This document shows, in pieces, positions 16,493-26,018 of a stretch of 64,000 nt of DNA. The notes under the pieces were generated by a model that worked only from the letters and a program-made list of their open reading frames with translations, was not told where the DNA came from and did no database searches. The position numbers were made by a program, and so were the translations under genes. The stretch's first letter is position 1, and every line of letters begins with the position of its first letter. The DNA lies in the NCBI GenBank assembly GCA_020633415.1, contig JACKDQ010000011.1, positions 62,001 through 126,000 of the forward strand, in the 5' to 3' direction. The stretch is from Deltaproteobacteria bacterium (lineage in GTDB: Bacteria > Myxococcota_A > Polyangia > GCA-2747355).

Positions 16493-18406
16493 GTGCGAAT
16501 CCGACCATTCAAATGGGTCGCGCTCTCGATCGCGCTCAGTGCATGCGGTAGCCCATCTCGCACCCGCTGGGTCAAACGGCTGACGATTCACGGCATACCT
16601 AAGTCCGATATCAGCGCGCTGCGGGGCGGGCTGGCCACTCAGCAAAGATCGTGGTGGCCATGGGCCACGAAGCACCCTTTTCTTCGATCCCAGCTCGAGC
16701 AAGATATGCAGCGTATTGGCGCTTTCTTGCAGGCCCGCGGCTACTTCTCCGCTCAGGTCAAGCCGCCGCGCATCGCGGTGGACTCGGACGGGGGCGTGAG
16801 CATCGACGTCGCCGTTGCCAGTGGCCGACCGACGCGGATCCAGCAGCTGAAAATCGCAGGGAGCAAGCGGCTGCCAGCCAGCGTTGCCCGGCGGCTAGCC
16901 GCAGCAACCGGCTTGCGGACCGGTGATGTCCTAATCTATCCGCATTACAGCAGCGCCAAAACCGCACTCTTGCGCGAGCTGCGCGCCAGCGGCTACCCAT
17001 ATGCCGCAGTTACCGGCAGGATCGCCGTCAACCGCGGCAGCGATAGTGCAAACGTGCAGCTCACCGTGGACAGCGGGCCGCGCGTGGTGCTGGGCGCGAT
17101 TCGGCTGCGAGGCAACGGGCCGCTGCCGGCAGACAAGCTGCGTGCGCTGATCACCTTCCGTAGCGGCGACCTTTTCGACGAGCGACAGTTCGCCCGGACG
17201 CGTGCCCGCTTCTTTCGCCAACAGGTCTTTTCCTCGGTTCACATCGCTCTACCCGACCAGCCACAGGCCCACCCCGACGTGATGATCGATCTCGAACCCG
17301 CCAAGCTGCGCGTGCTCCGACTCGGGGCGGGGATTGGGGTGGAGCGTCGGCGACACGAGCTACGTGCTACGGGTAGCTGGACGATCTACAACTTTCTCGG
17401 CGGCCTACGGGTGTTGAACGTTGAACTCAAACCGGCGTTGGTCGCGATGCCAGCCGTCTGGGATCGACAACGCAATGGACCGGCGATCACCAGCTCAATT
17501 TCGCTCAAGCAACCCGACCTGCTTGCGACCGGCCTGACCGCCTACGTTCGCGCCAGCTACGAGCTGGGCATTCACGAGGGCTATCGTTTTCACGGGCCGG
17601 GTCTTCAACCGGGTCTCGAGCGCACGTTCTTCGACGAGCGGCTGCGCGTTGGCCTCTCATGGAACCTACAATTTTTTGATTTTTTCGATGTCGATCTCAA
17701 AGCGTTCGAGGCGACGACAACCCAACTAGGACTCGGCTTCGTCGACCCCTACCGGCTGGCTTGGATCGAGCCATTTGCTCAGCTTGACCTGCGCGACAGC
17801 ATCTTGGACCCTCGCGCGGGCTTCTTCGCTGAGCTACGCTTTGAGCTCGGCCATCCAGCGATCGCCGGCGACTTCAGCTACATCAAGATGCTCCCCGAGG
17901 TTCGTGGCTACGTACCGCTGGGTACCAAGCGCTTGGTCCTCGCACTGCGCGTCCAGCTCGGCTACCTACGCCCAAGCACCGGCATCGCGAGCCCCGTGAC
18001 GCGCCGACTGAGCCTGGGCGGACCTACACGCCACCGCGGTTTCAGCTATGGGCGGCTTTCACCGCAAGCCAAACTCAGCGATGGGCGACGCGTACCGTTG
18101 GGCGGTCACGGCGCGTTACTCTTTTCGGCTGACCTCCGACTGCGCTTGGTTCAACTATTTGGTTACTGGATCGGACTGGGCGCATTTCTCGATGGTGGCG
18201 ACGTGACCGCCAATTTCTCCGATTTGGCGCTCGACAACCTGCACCTGGCGACGGGAGCCGGATTGCTCTACGCCACACCGATCGGCACCTTGCGCCTCGC
18301 CCTCGGCGTACGACTCAACCGCTTGGCCGAGCAAAGTTCGGGCCGCGCCAACCCCGATCCAGGCGAACGACTGACCTTCCACTTGACCGTCGGGACGGCC
18401 TTTTGA
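16493..18406 (+). CDS. tamA: TamA-like outer-membrane assembly protein, predicted lipoprotein
   Basis: 637 residues of the BamA/TamA (Omp85) superfamily. After the N-terminus come POTRA-type repeats (about 25-260, for example GVSIDVAVASGRPTRIQQLKIAGSK, which I cite only in part as a marker), then a C-terminal beta-barrel ending in the aromatic residue Phe (LTFHLTVGTAF). The best start, GTG 16493 with AAGG upstream, gives VRIRPFKWVALSIALSAC, a lipoprotein signal with Cys18. Canonical TamA has an ordinary Sec signal instead. The stop overlaps the ATG of tamB (TGATG). Together they form the translocation and assembly module for outer-membrane proteins or envelope lipid transport. Confidence 0.85.
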   Translation: MRIRPFKWVALSIALSACGSPSRTRWVKRLTIHGIPKSDISALRGGLATQQRSWWPWATKHPFLRSQLEQDMQRIGAFLQARGYFSAQVKPPRIAVDSDGGVSIDVAVASGRPTRIQQLKIAGSKRLPASVARRLAAATGLRTGDVLIYPHYSSAKTALLRELRASGYPYAAVTGRIAVNRGSDSANVQLTVDSGPRVVLGAIRLRGNGPLPADKLRALITFRSGDLFDERQFARTRARFFRQQVFSSVHIALPDQPQAHPDVMIDLEPAKLRVLRLGAGIGVERRRHELRATGSWTIYNFLGGLRVLNVELKPALVAMPAVWDRQRNGPAITSSISLKQPDLLATGLTAYVRASYELGIHEGYRFHGPGLQPGLERTFFDERLRVGLSWNLQFFDFFDVDLKAFEATTTQLGLGFVDPYRLAWIEPFAQLDLRDSILDPRAGFFAELRFELGHPAIAGDFSYIKMLPEVRGYVPLGTKRLVLALRVQLGYLRPSTGIASPVTRRLSLGGPTRHRGFSYGRLSPQAKLSDGRRVPLGGHGALLFSADLRLRLVQLFGYWIGLGAFLDGGDVTANFSDLALDNLHLATGAGLLYATPIGTLRLALGVRLNRLAEQSSGRANPDPGERLTFHLTVGTAF

Positions 18407-21400
18407 TGGCACGGCGCCGACTGTGGTTCGCGCTGCTGCGCGCCTTAGGCTGGACGGCGTTCGCCCTGCTGTTGTTGGTCGTCGTCCTACCGCTGGCGCT
18501 GCTGACAATGTTGCGAACGCCCGCCGGCAAAGCCTACCTCAAAGGAAGCGTGATCGCGCGATTGCAGCACGAGCTGCCCGGGCTCAGCGTACAGCGCATC
18601 AGCGGCGATCTAAGTTCAACTCTCGTGCTGCATGGCATCGAGCTCGCCGACCTCGACGGAAACCCAACGCTTTTCATCGACGCCCTCGCACTGCGTTACG
18701 ATCTGAGTCAGCTCCGTTACGGCACGGCTAGGCTCCAATACCTGAGGCTGATCGGCCCCAAGCTGATCTTGCGCAAAAGTGCCAACGGCGCGCTAAACCT
18801 GACACGCCTGGTCCGAGCAACTGAGCGCACCGGCCAGCAACCGAAATCGACCGCTCGCGCACCAAACGGCCGGCTCGTCATCGAGCGAATCAGCGTCGAC
18901 GCGGGACAGATTTTGCTAACCTCCTCGGTGCGACCAGCAGGTCCGCTGTTCGTTACGCTGGATCTTTCCGCCTCAGTTCAGCTCTCCAACCACCGAAGCA
19001 CCGCGAAGATCTCGAAGCTAAAGATCGGACTGGCTGCCGCCGAGCTAACCGCGATGCAACTATCGGCTACCCTAGCAACCGGGTTCGAAGTCCGCGGCAA
19101 GAAGCTCCACAGCACGCTCGATGCGCGACTGCAACGCGGCCAACGCGTCTTTGTCTTGCACGCCGACACCTCGGGTCCGCTGTCTGAGCAACAGATTCGT
19201 CTCCGCCTAAATGATCAAACCGGCGGCAGGCTAACGCTCGGCGGTCGTGCAGGCCTCGACGAGAGATTCCACATTGGGGCGTACTCACTGTTGCTCGGCG
19301 TCGATCTCGACGATTTGAGTGCGACTTGGGACAAACTGCCTCAAACGAAACTCAAACTGAGCGCGCAACTTAGCGGGCGCCGGATGCCAACCGACAGACA
19401 GGGCGAGCTGCGCTTTCGCCTCGACTTGGCCCCTACCGCAGCGTTTGGCGTTGCGCTGCAGAAGTTGCAGATGCGCGGCCGCATCGCCGACGGGCGCCTC
19501 GTCACTGGCCGACTCGAAGCGAAAAGCAGCGTCGGCCGGGTCAAGCTGGTCGGCTCCGGCGACGAGCAGCAGCTGCAGGGCGAGGCGACGCTCGCCCTCG
19601 ATGACCTCGGCCGTCTGTCGCGCTGGCTCGGCCCCGCGCATGGACGCGCCAGCGCAACGTTTCGTCTGAAGGGATCGCTCCGACGACCGCGAGTGATTCT
19701 CGCTGCACAACTCGAAGACACGGCTGTCGGCGGCTTCAGCGCTCGGGAGATCAAGGTGTCGGGGGACATCCGCAGGCGAGGCGCTCTGCCCGACGGCCGG
19801 CTGATGCTCGTCGTCCGCCGCGCGCGGCCCTTCATTGGCGATCTCACCCTGCGGCTCGATTCCAACCCCACGGCACCGGCACGCCTGCGCATCGTCGGAA
19901 GCAGCGCACCGCTGTTGAGAGCCGGGACGATTTCGACCGATGCCGAGCTGACCCTGGCCGACGACCGCAGCATGCTCCAGGCGCAGATGGCGCACCACGG
20001 CGCCACGATAGCGACCCTGGACGCAACCCTGAAGGCCGGTCAACGATCGTTGCGACAAGGAGATGTTGCGACTTGGAGCGCCGCACCGCTGAAGGCTCAG
20101 CTCAAACTGCTCGCGCCCGGGTTAGCGCTGGCGCGCGCTATGCTCGTCCCAGACTCGCCGCTAGCCGCCTTGCTGCGACCCGCTCGGGGGAGTGCCCAGG
20201 TCGCACTGCGGCGCGACGATCAGCAACTCTTTCTCGACCTCACCGCAGATCTCGACCGCTTGGCCAACCGCAGCAAGCTTGGCGCCAACTTGGCACTGCG
20301 AAGTTCAGCCGCCAACTCGACCGTGCAACTCGCGCTACGTTTCGACGGCACACCGCTGATCAACACAAAGCTGCAACTCAGCGGCGGCATCGATCCGAAG
20401 ACCCTCGCCCTCCCCGACTGGGGTCGAACCACCTTCACGACAAATGCGCAGATTGGGAAGATCAGCCTTACCCCGCTCAGCCGCCTGCTCGGCTACCCTC
20501 GGCTGGCCGGGACACTGCACGGCCAATTACGAGCTTGGGGAACGCCACGCGCGCCCAGCTCTGATGGGCGCGTGATCATCGACAACCTAGCGCTAGACGA
20601 ACAACCTGTCGGTCGGCTCGCGCTCGACCTGCTGCGCATCTCGCCCAGGGAAATCGCGACAAGACTACAGCTGAGTCACCCCCAAAGTGGCGTGCTATCG
20701 GCGAGGGCCATGCTCAACAACACAAAGCCTCGTCGGCTTTCGGTGCGGGTTCAGAGCGACCAACTGTCCATCAGACCGCTGGCCAAACTGCTGCCCGAAC
20801 TCAAGCGAGTCGACGGGCGACTGAGCTTCGACCTCCAGCTCGAGGGACCGCCGAGCGACCCGCAACTGAAGGGCCAAATTAGCCTCCACGACGGTGCACT
20901 GCGGCTAAAGGGCACGTCGGCGATCGAGAAGATCGCCGCGCGGATTCGCGTCCAACAGTATCGACTCATGCTGGACGAACTACGCTTTTCCGCGGGCGGA
21001 GGTGATGGGTCTGGCGAGGGCTCCCTGGAGCTCGACGCTCGGCTGCGCCTCAAGCAATTCTCGTTCAAGCTCAAGGCCGACAAGCTTGCCTTCGACACCA
21101 CCAAGGCGCGCGGAACACGCTTCAGCGGCACCGTCCAGGCCCAGGGTCGGCTACGCGACAACACGCTGACCAGCGACGTTGTGGTCAGCGAAGCCGAGCT
21201 GCGCGTTCCGACGATCGAAAACCAGCGCAGTCTGCACGATGTCGCTCCACTGCCCGACGTTGTGTTCGTTGATGACCAAGGCCATCCGATCGCTGCCAAC
21301 AACACCCCGTCAACGCACGGCGGTCCCCGGCAACTGGGCCTGGCGTTGACGGCGCGGGTCGACCCGCTGTTCGTGCGCAGTGGCGACATCGATGTCGAAT

Positions 21401-22077
21401 CGGCGGCAACACTCAGGCTCACCCAGCGACCGACGGAAATGCCGCGCATCTACGGCGAAGTGATGTTGCGGCGCGGAACGATTCGCGCGCTCGACAACAC
21501 CTTCAACGTCGTTCGAGCCACTGTGCTGTTTTCCGGCCAGGCTGAGCCCGACCCCGCTGTAGATGTCCTGCTCAGCAGAACCTTTGGCAGCGCGACGATT
21601 CTGGTCGGAGTGACCGGCACGGCACGCAAACCGCAGCTGGTGCTGCGCAGTGAACCACCGATCTACGACCGTTCGCAGATCGTCGCACTGTTGGCCACAG
21701 GCCGTCTCGATCCTCTCGGTGGAGACGAACAAGGTAACCGGACGGTTGCGCTGGCCAGTGCAATTTCTCAAGTGCTGATCAGTAGACTCACCAAACGACT
21801 CGCCCCCAAGGTTGGCCTGGACATCGCGCGCATTCGTCTCGATCAGCGCACCGACCGGAACACCGGGGAGAAGCAGCTACGCGCCGAAGCCGAGCTGGGA
21901 AAGTACCTGACTCGACGCCTCTACCTGGCGTACCGCCGCGTCTTCGGCGCTTCCAATGACGAGAACAGCAACGAAGGTCTGCTGGAATTCCGCATCTCGG
22001 CACGCTGGGTGCTCAGCGCTGTCTTCGGAGACGCTGGCGTCGGAGGGCTCGACCTCGGCTGGACCTATCGCTATTAG
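18406..22077 (+). CDS. tamB: TamB-like translocation/assembly module protein (DUF490)
   Basis: 1223 residues. One N-terminal membrane anchor (about 8-36) is followed by a very long beta-rich periplasmic region and a C-terminal DUF490/TamB domain, recognisable from RAEAELGKYLTRRLYLAYR and the glycine/aromatic-rich end (GVGGLDLGWTYRY). Proteins of this family span the periplasm as a hydrophobic groove and work with TamA-type barrels. ATG 18406 overlaps the tamA stop. The length is close to E. coli TamB (about 1260). Confidence 0.9.
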   Translation: MARRRLWFALLRALGWTAFALLLLVVVLPLALLTMLRTPAGKAYLKGSVIARLQHELPGLSVQRISGDLSSTLVLHGIELADLDGNPTLFIDALALRYDLSQLRYGTARLQYLRLIGPKLILRKSANGALNLTRLVRATERTGQQPKSTARAPNGRLVIERISVDAGQILLTSSVRPAGPLFVTLDLSASVQLSNHRSTAKISKLKIGLAAAELTAMQLSATLATGFEVRGKKLHSTLDARLQRGQRVFVLHADTSGPLSEQQIRLRLNDQTGGRLTLGGRAGLDERFHIGAYSLLLGVDLDDLSATWDKLPQTKLKLSAQLSGRRMPTDRQGELRFRLDLAPTAAFGVALQKLQMRGRIADGRLVTGRLEAKSSVGRVKLVGSGDEQQLQGEATLALDDLGRLSRWLGPAHGRASATFRLKGSLRRPRVILAAQLEDTAVGGFSAREIKVSGDIRRRGALPDGRLMLVVRRARPFIGDLTLRLDSNPTAPARLRIVGSSAPLLRAGTISTDAELTLADDRSMLQAQMAHHGATIATLDATLKAGQRSLRQGDVATWSAAPLKAQLKLLAPGLALARAMLVPDSPLAALLRPARGSAQVALRRDDQQLFLDLTADLDRLANRSKLGANLALRSSAANSTVQLALRFDGTPLINTKLQLSGGIDPKTLALPDWGRTTFTTNAQIGKISLTPLSRLLGYPRLAGTLHGQLRAWGTPRAPSSDGRVIIDNLALDEQPVGRLALDLLRISPREIATRLQLSHPQSGVLSARAMLNNTKPRRLSVRVQSDQLSIRPLAKLLPELKRVDGRLSFDLQLEGPPSDPQLKGQISLHDGALRLKGTSAIEKIAARIRVQQYRLMLDELRFSAGGGDGSGEGSLELDARLRLKQFSFKLKADKLAFDTTKARGTRFSGTVQAQGRLRDNTLTSDVVVSEAELRVPTIENQRSLHDVAPLPDVVFVDDQGHPIAANNTPSTHGGPRQLGLALTARVDPLFVRSGDIDVESAATLRLTQRPTEMPRIYGEVMLRRGTIRALDNTFNVVRATVLFSGQAEPDPAVDVLLSRTFGSATILVGVTGTARKPQLVLRSEPPIYDRSQIVALLATGRLDPLGGDEQGNRTVALASAISQVLISRLTKRLAPKVGLDIARIRLDQRTDRNTGEKQLRAEAELGKYLTRRLYLAYRRVFGASNDENSNEGLLEFRISARWVLSAVFGDAGVGGLDLGWTYRY

Positions 22078-22102
22078 GTCCTCAGAGCGCCGGCGTCAAC
22101 TC

Positions 22103-22138
22103 AGCTGAGCAGCCGGGCTAAAGACGAGACGCTCAGCT
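22103..22138. terminator. Hairpin between tamB and convergent rsgA
   Basis: AGCTGAGC (22103-22110) pairs with GCTCAGCT (22131-22138) across a 20-nt loop. It lies between convergent genes and overlaps the rsgA stop by a few bases. There is no T-tract. Confidence 0.4.
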
Positions 22139-23128
22139 ATTGCGGTGCTGACGCAAGGCCTCCGCTAGTTCGGCAAACTCGTCGAATAGCTCCTGCAGCG
22201 AGCTGAGTCGCGCTGCGTCGATTTCCCCGCTGCCGACCGCCTCGCGAACTGCACAATTGGGCTCATCGCGATGGCGACAATCGCCGAACCGGCAGCGCGC
22301 GGCAACCTCGGCGATCTCTGCAAAAACCCGATCGAGCGCACGCGCATCGCCCCACAGCTGAAGCTCGCGCATCCCGGGGGTATCGATCAGCACGCCACCG
22401 TCGGAAACCAGGCAGAGCTCGCGATGCGTGGTGGTGTGGCGGCCGCGACGATCGTCTTCGCGAACTTCACCGACCTCCATCCGTTGCTCGCCGACTAAGG
22501 CGTTGATCAACGTCGACTTACCAACGCCCGACGAGCCGAGCAGCGCACAAGTTCGCCCTTCGGCGACGTATTGCCGGATCTCGCCAACATCTCCAGACTT
22601 CCCGCACACCAGGTGCAGCGGGACATCGGCAGCCAGCGCGCTGACCAGCGCCTTGGCGTCGTCGAGATCAGCGCACAAATCCACCTTATTGAGCACAAAC
22701 ACCGGCACAGCCCCGCTCTGCCAGGCGAGAGCCAGATAGCGCTCCAAGCGTCGTAAGTTGAGTTCCCCGTCGAGACCGCTGACGATCAGCAGCGTGTCGA
22801 TGTTGGCCGCCACGACCTGCGGCAATGGCACCCGCCCAGCGGCTCGCCGATAGAAAGCACTGCGACGCGGCAACACGCAAGCGATCACCCAGCGACCGTG
22901 ATCATCACCGCGAACGCCAACCCAATCACCAACAGTTGGCGCCTGATCGTCGCGAAACATCCGCCCCGGTGCCCGTACCCGAACCGGCCGATCTTCGACG
23001 CCGAGGATCGTGTAGTCACGGCGAGTCGCGCGGCAGACCCGCCCAAGGCGCTGCCCGGGCTCGGCGAGCGATTGCCAATCCCGCTCGACCTCGCTGTCAT
23101 AGCCCAGTTGACGGAAAAGCGCTTCCAC
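22133..23128 (-). CDS. rsgA: Ribosome small-subunit biogenesis GTPase RsgA
   Basis: 331 residues. Circularly permuted GTPase: an OB-fold N-terminus (about 25-100), then G4 NKVD (147-150), G1 GSSGVGKST (198-206) and G3 DTPGM (249-253), in the order 4-1-3 diagnostic of RsgA/YjeQ. The zinc site is C279-x4-C284-x-H286-x5-C292. RsgA matures the 30S subunit and is stimulated by ribosomes. The start is GTG 23128, with a weak Shine-Dalgarno. Confidence 0.95.
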   Translation of the reverse strand: MEALFRQLGYDSEVERDWQSLAEPGQRLGRVCRATRRDYTILGVEDRPVRVRAPGRMFRDDQAPTVGDWVGVRGDDHGRWVIACVLPRRSAFYRRAAGRVPLPQVVAANIDTLLIVSGLDGELNLRRLERYLALAWQSGAVPVFVLNKVDLCADLDDAKALVSALAADVPLHLVCGKSGDVGEIRQYVAEGRTCALLGSSGVGKSTLINALVGEQRMEVGEVREDDRRGRHTTTHRELCLVSDGGVLIDTPGMRELQLWGDARALDRVFAEIAEVAARCRFGDCRHRDEPNCAVREAVGSGEIDAARLSSLQELFDEFAELAEALRQHRNS

Positions 23129-23161
23129 GAGAGGCAGAGTCGCACAGCTCGACGGCGCGCG

Positions 23162-25045
23162 CTACATCGACGGCAGCGAGCCGGTGTTGCGGCGGCGACG
23201 CTTCGGGTGCAGGCGGGCCTTGACACGGTAGATGTTTCCGCGCCGCTCGCTCTCCAGCGGCAACCCCGATTTGTGGAAGACGTGGAGCATCGGACCGTTG
23301 CTGGTCAGAATATCGGCGATCAAAGCGGAAACACGGTTGTGGCGCGCGGCGGCGAGCAGCTGATCGAACAACGCCGATCCCAGCCCTCTGCCCTGCCACT
23401 CATCGGAAACGACGACCGTAGCCTGCGCATCTTCGGTGGCTGGATCGAGTTGATAGCGGGCAACGCCGACAATCTGGGCCTCGGCGTCCGGGTGCTGGGT
23501 CTCAACAACGAGCGTGAGCTTGTCTTGGTAGTCGACGTCGAGAAAATTCTCCAGTTCCTCGCGCGGCAGGCGCTCGAGCTCCCGCATCCAGCGCTTGAAG
23601 ATCGTGTCGTCGGACAGCCCATAGAAGAACTCGCTGAGCTTCGGCTCGTCCTGAATGCGGATCGGCCTGAGCAAGAAGCCGTCGCCCCCCGCTTGAATGC
23701 GCCGCTCGTATTCCTTTGGATAACTGGTCTTCGGCGCTCTTCTAACGCCGACCACGTAGCGACGTTGGTTCGCCGCGGACAACAGCTCCTCACGAAACTC
23801 GGGTGCTGCAATGCCAACCAGCGCCAGGGCACGCTCGCGCACGGACTTGCCTTGCAGGTCGACAATCCCGTACTCGGTGACCACATAATTGACGTCGCCA
23901 CGCGAGGTCACCACGCCCGCACCTGGATCGAGCGTCGCGCAGATTCGGCTGATCTCCCCACCTCTCGCCGTCGAGCGCAGCGCAATGATCGGCTTTCCGC
24001 CCTCACACATCGATGCGCCGCGAATGAAGTCGACCTGACCGCCGATGCCCGAATAAAACCGCGTACCGATCGAATCGGCGCAAACTTGACCCGTCAGATC
24101 GACCTGTAAGGCGCTATTGATCGCGATCATCTTGTACTGCGACGCGACATTGATCGGATTGTTGATCAGGTCCGAAGGGTGAAAGGTAAACAGCGGGTTG
24201 CGGTTGACGTAGTCGTAGAGCTTTCGCGTACCGAAGGTGAACGATGACGAAATCTTGTTGGGGTGGAGCGCCTTGTAGCGGCCAGTAATGTTGCCGTTTT
24301 CGATCAGCTCAAGCAGACCGTCGGAGAACATCTCAGTCCATACGCCGAGATCCCTTTTTGCCGTGAGCGCCTTGAGCACCGCATCGGGGATCTGACCGAT
24401 GCCAACCTGCACGGTCGACTGATCCTCGACAAGCGTTGCAACGTTGCGGCCGATCTCTAGCGCCACATCGTCGAGCGGCTCGGGCGGGTGCTCGAGCAGC
24501 GGATCATCCGCTTGGACGAAGAATTCGATCGCATCGGCGGCGACAAAGCCCGACCCGAAAATTACCGGCATGTTCTCGTTGACCTGCGCGATGACCAGCT
24601 TGGCGGCGTCGATCGCGGCCAGCACGATATCGACAGAAACGCCGACGTTGACATACCCAAACTTATCGGGCGGCGCGACGTGGATCAGCGCCACGTCGAT
24701 CGGTATTCGGCGCGCGCGGATCAGATCGGGAATCTGCGAAAGAAAGACCGGCGTGTAGTCGGCCCGACCCTCGTGGACCGCATCGCGCACGTTGGCGCCG
24801 ATAAAAAACGCGCTGTGACGGAAGTTGCTCTCGTAGCGTGGGTCGACGTAGGGCGCCGGCCCCAAGGTTAGCAAGTGCCGAACGGTGTTGTCGGCGAAAC
24901 GATCCGCTTGTGCGACCAACTCGTGCACCAACGTCACCGGCTCGGCCGCGCCCGAGGCGACAAAGATGCTCTTGCCCTTGGGAATCTGCGCGATTGCTTC
25001 GGAGGCTGGCACGCACTTGTGCCCATAGCGTTCTAGCCAGCTCAT
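23162..25045 (-). CDS. Acetyl-CoA hydrolase/transferase fused to a GNAT acetyltransferase domain
   Basis: 627 residues. Residues 1 to about 450 form a family I CoA-transferase/acetyl-CoA hydrolase, with GIGGQVDFIRGA and the catalytic-Glu segment VTEYGIVDLQGK. The C-terminal 150 residues form a GNAT domain whose acetyl-CoA loop is SDEWQGRGLGSALF. This fused architecture is known in bacteria; substrates are probably short-chain acyl-CoAs, and the GNAT part may regulate the enzyme or another protein. ATG 25045 is preferred: AGAGG is properly spaced for it and too close for ATG 25051. It lies downstream of nothing on its own strand, so it probably has its own promoter. Confidence 0.9.
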   Translation of the reverse strand: MSWLERYGHKCVPASEAIAQIPKGKSIFVASGAAEPVTLVHELVAQADRFADNTVRHLLTLGPAPYVDPRYESNFRHSAFFIGANVRDAVHEGRADYTPVFLSQIPDLIRARRIPIDVALIHVAPPDKFGYVNVGVSVDIVLAAIDAAKLVIAQVNENMPVIFGSGFVAADAIEFFVQADDPLLEHPPEPLDDVALEIGRNVATLVEDQSTVQVGIGQIPDAVLKALTAKRDLGVWTEMFSDGLLELIENGNITGRYKALHPNKISSSFTFGTRKLYDYVNRNPLFTFHPSDLINNPINVASQYKMIAINSALQVDLTGQVCADSIGTRFYSGIGGQVDFIRGASMCEGGKPIIALRSTARGGEISRICATLDPGAGVVTSRGDVNYVVTEYGIVDLQGKSVRERALALVGIAAPEFREELLSAANQRRYVVGVRRAPKTSYPKEYERRIQAGGDGFLLRPIRIQDEPKLSEFFYGLSDDTIFKRWMRELERLPREELENFLDVDYQDKLTLVVETQHPDAEAQIVGVARYQLDPATEDAQATVVVSDEWQGRGLGSALFDQLLAAARHNRVSALIADILTSNGPMLHVFHKSGLPLESERRGNIYRVKARLHPKRRRRNTGSLPSM

Positions 25046-25391
25046 GCTCATCCTCTGGGTTAGCGGCAGATAGTCTACCGCGCGCGCTTGGGGGCGAAAA
25101 GCAGCACTTTGCATGCTGGCAAGAATGCGGCGAGGGGGGCAAAGACAACGTACAGCGCCGGCCGGCGGCCAACGCGCTTGCCAGTCTTTGGAAATCGCGC
25201 CGATCGGATACTGGCTCGCGCTCTCTGTTGATCCATTCCCGCGATGCGCTTGACCGCGCCAGCGCGTTGCGCGAAAAAGAACACCGTCAACCAACGGCGC
25301 AAACGAGCGCAAACGCTGGACACGTTGCAGTCACAACGCTAGTGAGCTACTGCCGAGCGTCTCTGAGCGGGTCGAAAGGGAGCCATCTCGC
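25046..25391. other. Divergent intergenic region with a 10-bp tandem repeat
   Basis: This 346-bp gap contains the N-terminal run-on of the CoA-hydrolase frame, which does not look coding. A tandem pair GCGCAAACGA-GCGCAAACGC occupies 25297-25316, one helical turn apart, and might be a regulator site. No firm promoter was identified. Confidence 0.35.
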
Positions 25392-26018
25392 ATGTCGAAG
25401 TCCGTACGGCTGTATCACGACTACGCCAGTCCGTTCTCTTATTTGGCGACGACGCAAATCGAAGGCGTCTGCGCCGACAGGCGAGCAGAGCTGATCTGGC
25501 ATCCAATGCTGCTCGGAGCGGTCTTTAAGCAGGTCCAGATGGAAAACGTACCGCTGCTGGCGATGAGTCCGGCGAAGCAGCGCCACTATCGCCAGGACAT
25601 CGCGCGCTATGCGCGCTACTACGGCGTCCCGTTCGCCTTTCCTAGCCGTTTTCCGATGCGCACCGTCGATGCGCTGCGCCTGACCCTCGCCGTTCAAGCT
25701 GGCAGCGACGACGATGCGGTCCGGCTAACCCACCGCATCTACCGCGCCTATTGGGTCGAGGACCGCGACATCGCCGACCGCACCGTACTCGCCGCTCTGC
25801 TCAAGGAGCTAGAGCTTGCCGCTGAGGACGCCCTTGACCAGCTCGATGATCCAGCGATCAAGCAAGCGCTCTTCGATAACACCGCGCAGGCCGTCGAGGC
25901 GGGCGTGTTTGGTGCTCCGACCTTCGTAATCGACGATCGAGAACTGATTTGGGGTCAGGATCGCTTGCCGCTACTGCGCTGGATGCTGAGCACTGCAGCG
26001 GATTTGCAGGGCAGCTAG
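25392..26018 (+). CDS. 2-hydroxychromene-2-carboxylate isomerase / DsbA-like family protein
   Basis: 208 residues with a thioredoxin-like DsbA fold lacking the CxxC pair. The N-terminal YHDYASPFSYLA carries the active-site Ser (13) of HCCA isomerases, and VFGAPTFVIDD with the following WGQDRL is the cis-proline/glutathione-site signature. HCCA isomerase is a GSH-dependent enzyme of aromatic (naphthalene) catabolism, but no such genes are near, so the substrate is unknown. AGGGAG precedes ATG 25392. The end overlaps the convergent nuclease gene by 4 bp. Confidence 0.88.
   Translation: MSKSVRLYHDYASPFSYLATTQIEGVCADRRAELIWHPMLLGAVFKQVQMENVPLLAMSPAKQRHYRQDIARYARYYGVPFAFPSRFPMRTVDALRLTLAVQAGSDDDAVRLTHRIYRAYWVEDRDIADRTVLAALLKELELAAEDALDQLDDPAIKQALFDNTAQAVEAGVFGAPTFVIDDRELIWGQDRLPLLRWMLSTAADLQGS

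Noticed and set aside
22898..24109. 403-codon frame on the plus strand
   Set aside because: Antisense to rsgA and the CoA hydrolase, which have full domain support.
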